From assembly GCA_050184225.1 (NCBI GenBank), contig JBFXAN010000205.1:1-10744 (forward strand): a DNA stretch of 10,744 nucleotides, in the 5' to 3' direction. Each line of letters opens with the position of its first letter. The stretch's first letter is position 1. This DNA is from JBFXAN01 sp050184225. Lineage in GTDB: Bacteria; Chloroflexota; Dehalococcoidia; CAUJGQ01. The notes below the pieces were generated by a model. The model did no database searches. It was not told the origin of the DNA and saw nothing but the letters and a program-made list of their open reading frames with translations. Of this stretch, positions 6,792-10,744 are shown one piece after another. A program made the translations under genes and the position numbers.

Positions 6792-8621
6792 TCACAGCGT
6801 GATCGCGTCGCCGGTAGCTCCCTGGATCAGCCGAACCGGAAGCGTGATTCGCCGTCGATGCAGCCGGCATTCCTGGCCGAGGCAACTCGCCGCCTGCACG
6901 TCGAAGTAGATCTCACCTTCACCATGGCCGGTATGAATCTCGACTCGCACGGGCAATACGTCCTCGGCCCAGGAGCGTGCTCCGGCGCCGAGCAACGACG
7001 CCGGCTCCGCGCTGACGCTCAGCCGGATCGGCGGGCCGTCGCGCGCATCGAGGTCATCGCCTTCGAGATCGAGGCTGACGGTGACCGCGATCTCGCGCTG
7101 CTCGGGTAGGTCACGTCGAACCGGATGGTCGGGGTCGTGTGCCTCCGGCAGCGCCAGGCGCTCGGCGGCGCCGCTGGCCGGATCGACGAGCAGGATGCGG
7201 TGGTTGTTCGTGTCCGCCACGGCCAGGCGGCCATCCGGGAGCGCAGACAGACCGCCCGGCTCGTCCAGCCCTGTCACCGGCAGCGTGCTGAGCCGGCCGC
7301 CCTTCCAGACGCGGAGTAACGAGTTGAACGTGTCGGCGACGTACACCGAGCCGTCTGGAGCCGCTGCCACGCCCAGCGGGTGCTGCAAGCGCGCCGTCTC
7401 GCTGTCGCCGTCATCCGTACCCCACTCGAACAGCCCCTTGCCGACGAGCGTTGTCACGATCCCGTCACGCACCTGCCGGAGGGCGCTCACCTCGGAGTCG
7501 GCGAAGTACAGCGTTTTTCCGTCCGGGCTGACACTGAGGCCGCTCGGCTGCGCCAGCAACGCCTCCAATGCCGGCCCATCGACGATATTCTCACCGCTCG
7601 TCCCAGCCAACACCTCAGCACTGCCGTCCGGTCCAATCCACCAGAGTCGATGCCGTCCCGCCTCGGCCACAGCGACGCCGCCTTGCCACGGCACAACATC
7701 CCAAGGGGAGGAGATGCCGGTGGCTAACCTAACCCCCCGGCCCCCTTCCCTCGCAGGGAAGGGGGAGTCCTCGCCTGCCGGAGGAGCCAATATTTCGTCT
7801 GACCTCACCGACGAATCTCGTTCCACCCTGGTTGCCCAGGACTCCCCCTTCCCTGCGAGGGAAGGGGGCCGGGGGGTTAGGTACACCTCGACCACGTCAT
7901 CGCCAACCGAATTCGCAACAATCAGCCGGTCGCCGTCGAAGGCGACGCCCTGCGGTTGATCGAAGCCGGTGATCTCCTCCTCAATCGTCCCATCGAGCCG
8001 GCAGATGAGGACGCGGTCGTGGCCGGTATCGGCGATGGCGAGCCGATCGACACCGTCTGAGGCAACCTTGCCGGGGTAGGCCAGCGTGCTGCGATCGGGA
8101 GCAACACTCTGTAAGGATGAACCACCGCTTGTGCGGATGACGAGGCCGTGGTTCAGAGATCCGTTCTCACGCCCCTCTTCGACCAACTGGCCGACCACGT
8201 CGAACAGGGCCGGACCGTAGCCTTCGCCGGAACCCATCCAGCGGACGTACCCGCGCGTATCGATCAGCGCCAGGGTCGGCCAGGCACGAACGGCATAGCG
8301 TCGCCAGGTGATCATATCGGGGTCGTCGAGGACCGGATGCATGATCCGATGACGGGCAACGGCGCGCTCCACCGCCGCGTGGTCCTGTTCCTCGGGGAAC
8401 TTTGGTGAATGCACGCCAATGACGACGAGATCGTTCGGATACGCCTCTTCCAGGGGCCGAAGCTCCTCGATGATGTGCAGACAATTGATGCAGCAGAAGG
8501 TCCAGAAGTCGAGGAGCACGACCTTGCCGCGGAGCGACTTGAGGCTGAGCGGCTCCGCCACATTGATCCAGCCTCCGGCCCCTGCCAGCTCCGGCGCATG
8601 CACCAACGGCCGCTCAACCAT
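6792..8621 (-). CDS. NHLRC2-like thioredoxin/NHL-repeat protein, carrying an in-frame palindromic insert
   Basis: 609 residues. N-terminal thioredoxin-like domain (about 10-150): VVLLDFWTFCCINCLHIIEEL has the CINC redox motif at 44-47 in the WT-CCINCLH setting typical of NHLRC2 relatives, and RAWPTLALID carries the cis-Pro. An NHL beta-propeller follows (about 175-490) with repeats such as LAIADTGHDRVL, GVAAAPDGSVYVADTFNSLLRV and GGLSALPDGRLAVADTNNHRILLVD. A C-terminal beta domain (about 505-605) contains the HTGHGEGEIYFDVQAASC segment. No signal peptide is visible, so it is probably cytoplasmic. Residues 247-298 come from a palindromic repeat (7727-7882) and interrupt a blade: VVEVY before it, LATGISSPWDV after it. 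Start ATG 8621 has GAGG about eight bases upstream. The biochemical role of bacterial members is not established; a thiol-disulfide function is inferred from CxxC. Whether the insert harms the protein is unknown. Confidence 0.88.
   Translation of the reverse strand: MVERPLVHAPELAGAGGWINVAEPLSLKSLRGKVVLLDFWTFCCINCLHIIEELRPLEEAYPNDLVVIGVHSPKFPEEQDHAAVERAVARHRIMHPVLDDPDMITWRRYAVRAWPTLALIDTRGYVRWMGSGEGYGPALFDVVGQLVEEGRENGSLNHGLVIRTSGGSSLQSVAPDRSTLAYPGKVASDGVDRLAIADTGHDRVLICRLDGTIEEEITGFDQPQGVAFDGDRLIVANSVGDDVVEVYLTPRPPSLAGKGESWATRVERDSSVRSDEILAPPAGEDSPFPAREGGRGVRLATGISSPWDVVPWQGGVAVAEAGRHRLWWIGPDGSAEVLAGTSGENIVDGPALEALLAQPSGLSVSPDGKTLYFADSEVSALRQVRDGIVTTLVGKGLFEWGTDDGDSETARLQHPLGVAAAPDGSVYVADTFNSLLRVWKGGRLSTLPVTGLDEPGGLSALPDGRLAVADTNNHRILLVDPASGAAERLALPEAHDPDHPVRRDLPEQREIAVTVSLDLEGDDLDARDGPPIRLSVSAEPASLLGAGARSWAEDVLPVRVEIHTGHGEGEIYFDVQAASCLGQECRLHRRRITLPVRLIQGATGDAITL
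7727..7882. repeat. 156-bp palindromic element inserted in frame in the NHLRC2-like gene
   Basis: Perfect 45-bp inverted repeats at 7727-7771 and 7838-7882 surround a 66-bp non-palindromic spacer. Each arm contains its own hairpin, CCCCCTTCCCT-cgc-AGGGAAGGGGG, an 11-bp stem with a 3-nt loop. The outer ends read ACCTAAC...GTTAGGT. The total is 52 codons and has no stop in the host frame. Because it is palindromic, both strands encode LTPRPPSLAGKGE from one arm and SPFPAREGGRG from the other. No clear target-site duplication is visible and there is no transposase, so it looks like a MITE- or REP-like non-autonomous element. I recall LTPRPPSLAGKGE-type peptides in predicted proteins of several Chloroflexota; this was not checked. 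Confidence 0.85.
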
Positions 8622-8656
8622 AGTCAGACCTCGCTCGTGTCAGACGCCTTTATGAA

Positions 8657-8756
8657 CCACAGAGACGCAGAGGCGCAGAGAATTCGGGTGGCCACGTCTC
8701 GTCACATCATGCCACGCTCGAAAACTCTGCGCCTCTGCGCCTCTGCGTCTCTGTGT
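8657..8756. repeat. Intergenic inverted repeat made of 8-bp units
   Basis: The 150-bp gap between the DUF35 and NHLRC2-like genes (8622-8771) is mostly taken up by this element. The left arm has units CCACAGAG, ACGCAGAG and GCGCAGAG (8657-8680). The right arm has CTCTGCGC twice, CTCTGCGT and CTCTGTGT (8725-8756). A 23-bp perfect inverted repeat joins 8658-8680 with 8733-8755, and the right arm has one extra unit. The spacer (8681-8724) is unique sequence. It resembles a dispersed CACAGAG/GCAGAGG repeat that I recall from intergenic DNA of many environmental bacteria; not verified. It could form a large hairpin in the mRNA between the two genes. Confidence 0.8.
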
Positions 8757-8771
8757 CTCACCAACCCGTGC

Positions 8772-9179
8772 TCAGGCAGGGGCGAAGAGGGGCAGGGAGA
8801 TGCCGTCCTCCTGATCCTCCCAGGCAACTCTGACACGCTGGCCGATCGTGATGTCCTTGGTTGGGTCGGCGACACCGGTGATGCCGGTCATCATACGGAA
8901 GCCTTCGTCCATGTCGACGAAGGCGACCGCGTAGGCGCCGAGATCCTTGAACGAAGGATTTCGATTCTGACGGATGACACTGTACGTATAGATCGTGCCT
9001 TCGCCCTTCGACTCGCGCCACTCGAGGTCGGTGTCACCCGTCGCCGGATCGTGATGGCGCGGATACCAGACCGGCTTGCCGGTCTTCGGGTTGAACGGGT
9101 AGATCAGCTTGTGCTGCTTGGTCGCTTCCCAGAACTGCTCCGTGTCCGGCTCCGGGAATCGCGGTTGCGGTCGTGGCAT
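8772..9179 (-). CDS. DUF35 / Zn-ribbon-type OB-fold protein lacking zinc ligands (thiolase partner)
   Basis: 135 residues. DUF35 proteins (ChsH2 type) have an N-terminal zinc ribbon and a C-terminal OB fold and act as obligate partners of SCP2-type thiolases, aldolases or acyl-CoA hydratases. Here the N-terminal helix PDTEQFWEATKQHKLIYPF leads to the place where CxxC...CxxC should be, but the sequence is NPKTGKPVWYPRHHDPATGD, with no cysteine anywhere in the protein. The OB-fold half is normal: GEGTIYTYSVIRQNRNPSFKDLGAYAVAFVDMDEGFRMM at about 59-97 and DITIGQRVRVAWED at about 109-122. ATG 9179 follows the thiolase stop by 5 bp, with AAGGA about nine bases upstream, so the two are co-translated and probably form a complex. 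The loss of zinc ligands may be a subfamily trait rather than decay, since the rest is intact. Confidence 0.87.
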   Translation of the reverse strand: MPRPQPRFPEPDTEQFWEATKQHKLIYPFNPKTGKPVWYPRHHDPATGDTDLEWRESKGEGTIYTYSVIRQNRNPSFKDLGAYAVAFVDMDEGFRMMTGITGVADPTKDITIGQRVRVAWEDQEDGISLPLFAPA

Positions 9180-9184
9180 CGTCG

Positions 9185-10381
9185 TTAGTCCTTCGCCAGA
9201 ATGATGGTGCCGCCGGAGTGGCGGGTGCCGAGGGCGCCGCCGTTGCCGTGGGCGACAGCGAGCCTGGCGTCCTTGACCTGGGAGGTGGACTCACCGCGCA
9301 ACTGGCGGGCCGCTTCCATCAAGAGGAAGATGCCGCGCATGCCAGGGTGGTTCGAGCTGAGGCCACCGCCATCGGTATTGAGCGCGGTGCCAGGAGTGTC
9401 GAACCGCAGCCGGCCACCCGAGACGAAGGCGCCGCCTTCACCCTTCTTGCAGAAACCGAGATCCTCCAGCATGACCATCACGGTGATCGTGAAGCTGTCG
9501 TAGATCATCGCGATGTCGACCTCGTCGGGCCGCACGCCGGCTTCCCCAAACGCGACCGGTCCGGACTGGGCGGCGGCGCTGATCGTGATGTCGCGATCGT
9601 TCTCCGGATAGGCGGTCGCCTCACCAGCGCCGATCAGCCAGACGGGCGGCTTCTTCGTGTTGCGTGCCACATCCTTGGAGGCGATCACGATGGCGCCGCC
9701 ACCATCCGAGATCATGCACGAATCGAGCAGATGCAGCGGGTCGGCAATCATCCGCGATTCGACGACATCTGCGACGGTGATCTCGCCGGTGCCGACGAAG
9801 CCGAGGTCGGTCATCGCTCGGACGGCATCAGGGTTGCGGACGGCGTGCGCGCGAGTCGCGACGGAGATCTCGGCTAGTTGTTCTGGTGTCGTACCGTACT
9901 GGTACATGTGCCGGTGCGCGACCAGCGCGTAGTTGGCGATCAAGGTGAGACCCCATGGGTCTTCCATATTCGAGATCGCGTTCGGCGGTCCCATGCCGGT
10001 GGCGCCGCCCGTACCGATCGCCCGAGCGTCCGTATGTGATGTGGATCCGTAGCTGAGCAACGCCACCTTGGCCTTGCCATCGGCGATATCGCGCATGGCG
10101 TGGGCGGCCTGGAACTCGTAGGAAGAGCCGCCCACCTGGGTGGTGTCGATCACCTTCGGATGGAAGCCGAAGTACTCGGCCAGGGTCAATCCGCTGCCGC
10201 CCGGACCACCGTCCGAGGCATCGTAGATGGCATCGACATCCTTCCAGGAGAGGCCGGCATCATCTAACGCTTTGCGGGCACTCTCTGCTTTGATGTGCAG
10301 CGGCCGGGTGCCCGGCTCGACCTTTCGCAAGGGATACTCATAAACTCCGACGATAGCGGCCTCTCGTTGCTGTCCGGCCAT
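9185..10381 (-). CDS. SCP2/Ltp2-like thiolase family protein without the usual active-site Cys
   Basis: 398 residues, normal length for SCP2-type thiolases (lipid-transfer thiolases). Classical thiolases use a nucleophilic Cys near residue 90; here the region reads DTTQVGGSSYEFQAAHAM at 79-96, with Ser at 86-87 and no Cys. Other hallmarks are present: LLDSCMISDGGGAIVIAS at 218-235, MIYDSFTITVMVMLEDLGFC at 292-311, GGGLSSNHPGMRG at 338-350 and AHGNGGALGTRHSG at 377-390. A GGSS in place of the Cys loop together with an adjacent DUF35 gene matches Ltp2-like aldolases that cleave C-C bonds of acyl-CoA thioesters retro-aldol fashion, rather than true thiolases; this is inference. Tyr294 in YDSFT is a candidate catalytic residue. 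The start has an excellent AGGAGGAGGG site, and a good promoter lies just upstream. Substrate unknown. Confidence 0.9.
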   Translation of the reverse strand: MAGQQREAAIVGVYEYPLRKVEPGTRPLHIKAESARKALDDAGLSWKDVDAIYDASDGGPGGSGLTLAEYFGFHPKVIDTTQVGGSSYEFQAAHAMRDIADGKAKVALLSYGSTSHTDARAIGTGGATGMGPPNAISNMEDPWGLTLIANYALVAHRHMYQYGTTPEQLAEISVATRAHAVRNPDAVRAMTDLGFVGTGEITVADVVESRMIADPLHLLDSCMISDGGGAIVIASKDVARNTKKPPVWLIGAGEATAYPENDRDITISAAAQSGPVAFGEAGVRPDEVDIAMIYDSFTITVMVMLEDLGFCKKGEGGAFVSGGRLRFDTPGTALNTDGGGLSSNHPGMRGIFLLMEAARQLRGESTSQVKDARLAVAHGNGGALGTRHSGGTIILAKD

Positions 10382-10416
10382 GCGGCCCTCCTCCTATGAA
10401 AAGCTCGACAGGGCGC

Positions 10417-10445
10417 TTCGTACCACGTTCAAGAACGAGCGTCAA
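10417..10445 (-). promoter_or_regulatory. Probable sigma70-like promoter of the thiolase-DUF35 operon
   Basis: On the minus strand TTGACG (plus-strand 10440-10445, 5 of 6 to the -35 consensus) is followed after exactly 17 bp by TACGAA (10417-10422, 3 of 6 to the -10 consensus). Transcription would start near 10410, about 29 bases before the thiolase ATG, leaving room for its strong ribosome site. Position in the 91-bp gap after the metallophosphoesterase supports it. Confidence 0.45.
10426..10437. promoter_or_regulatory. Possible operator: inverted repeat between -35 and -10
   Basis: CGTTC-AA-GAACG is a 5+2+5 inverted repeat lying entirely inside the 17-bp spacer of the predicted thiolase promoter, a position where a bound dimeric repressor would block RNA polymerase. 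It is short and could be chance. No regulator gene is adjacent in the window. Confidence 0.3.
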
Positions 10446-10472
10446 ACAGCGCGCTGAGAGGACCGCCGGGCG

Positions 10473-10744
10473 TCACAGGCTGGGGGATACCGCCGCGCCG
10501 CCGGCATGAGCGACGAATCGGGCCGGATCGGGGAAGTTGCCGAACGTGACCTCGTCTGTCTCGGTGTCTAACACGGCGTAGCTCAACTGGTAGTCGATAC
10601 GCGAGTCACGCGATTCGCCGGCAGAGCCGGGGTTGATCACCAGCGTACGACCGACCCGCTCCGCCATTTGATAGTGGGTGTGGCCGAGGATGACGATATC
10701 GGCCTCGAAGTCTTCGAAGCGTTTGAGCGTCGCAGATCGGAAGA
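10473..10744 (-). CDS. Metallophosphoesterase, YfcE/MJ0936-like (5' partial)
   Basis: About 90 C-terminal residues; the frame stays open to the right edge, so the start and the first metal-binding motifs are missing. The visible part has DIVILGHTHYQMAERVGRTL with the GHTH metal-ligand motif, then VINPGSAGESRD, the conserved NPGSxGxPR turn of small calcineurin-like phosphodiesterases, and a C-terminal strand pair (YAVLDTETDEVTFGNF) with a short tail. Family members hydrolyse phosphodiesters with two divalent metal ions; substrate unknown. The first three or four residues at the edge (FRS) are encoded by bases identical to a sequencing adapter and are probably not genuine. It lies 91 bp upstream of the thiolase, which seems to have its own promoter. 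Confidence 0.85.
   Translation of the reverse strand, partial: FRSATLKRFEDFEADIVILGHTHYQMAERVGRTLVINPGSAGESRDSRIDYQLSYAVLDTETDEVTFGNFPDPARFVAHAGGAAVSPSL
10734..10744. other. Probable Illumina adapter remnant at the contig end
   Basis: The last 11 bases, AGATCGGAAGA, are identical to the first 11 bases of the standard Illumina TruSeq adapter read-through sequence. An exact match placed exactly at the end of the sequence is very unlikely by chance, so these bases are probably an untrimmed artefact. Confidence 0.8.

Noticed and set aside
7727..7882. CRISPR-like or intrinsic terminator interpretation of the palindromic arms
   Set aside because: There are only two copies, in inverted orientation, inside an intact coding frame with no T tract; an inserted palindromic element explains it better.
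7081..7959. Long plus-strand open frame of 292 codons opposite the NHLRC2-like gene
   Set aside because: It is the antisense of a well-supported gene and is open because of GC-rich codon use; the repeat peptides in it come from the palindrome.
8409..9188. Plus-strand open frame of 259 codons containing NHRDAEAQR and LRLCASASLCL
   Set aside because: It is antisense to two good genes and runs through the intergenic repeat; those peptides are translations of the repeat itself.

Overview
The window reads as a fragment of a GC-rich bacterial chromosome. Its gene content (a Uma2/DUF820 protein, a DUF2171 protein, a phytanoyl-CoA dioxygenase-like enzyme, an NHLRC2-type thioredoxin/NHL protein, a thiolase paired with a DUF35 protein) and the coding repeat LTPRPPSLAGKGE fit an environmental Chloroflexota (Thermomicrobia/Sphaerobacter-like) organism. 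That placement is inference from family content; no rRNA or phylogenetic marker is present. Both ends cut through genes, and the last 11 bases equal the start of the Illumina TruSeq adapter, so the right end is probably a contig end.

Layout. Positions 2-2255 are on the plus strand: the 3' part of a Cys-containing, probably exported protein, a hairpin, a CrcB/FluC fluoride channel, an XdhC-family protein and a small conserved-looking protein closely coupled to it. A phytanoyl-CoA dioxygenase-like gene runs toward them on the minus strand and overlaps the small gene at the 3' ends. A Uma2-family gene (plus) diverges from the dioxygenase and converges on the next block.

From 3786 to the right end every gene is on the minus strand. 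In transcription order: the 3' part of a metallophosphoesterase, a SCP2/Ltp2-like thiolase, a DUF35 OB-fold partner, an NHLRC2-like protein, a TesB-like acyl-CoA thioesterase, a LOG/TIGR00730 protein, a DUF2171 protein and a NAD-dependent epimerase. Thiolase and DUF35 are 5 bp apart, and thioesterase and LOG 18 bp apart, so each pair is probably co-transcribed. A plausible sigma70-like promoter with an inverted repeat in its spacer precedes the thiolase. Thiolase, DUF35 and thioesterase together suggest acyl-CoA metabolism; the substrate cannot be told.

The most notable feature is a 156-bp element (45-bp perfect inverted repeats around a 66-bp spacer, each arm itself a hairpin) inside the NHLRC2-like gene. 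It is exactly 52 codons long and leaves the frame open, apparently inserting a peptide between two propeller strands. A second, unrelated inverted repeat built from 8-bp units lies just upstream of the same gene. The thiolase lacks the usual nucleophilic cysteine and its DUF35 partner has no cysteine at all, pointing to an aldolase-type or otherwise non-classical pair. I found no CRISPR array, tRNA, rRNA, transposase or defence system.
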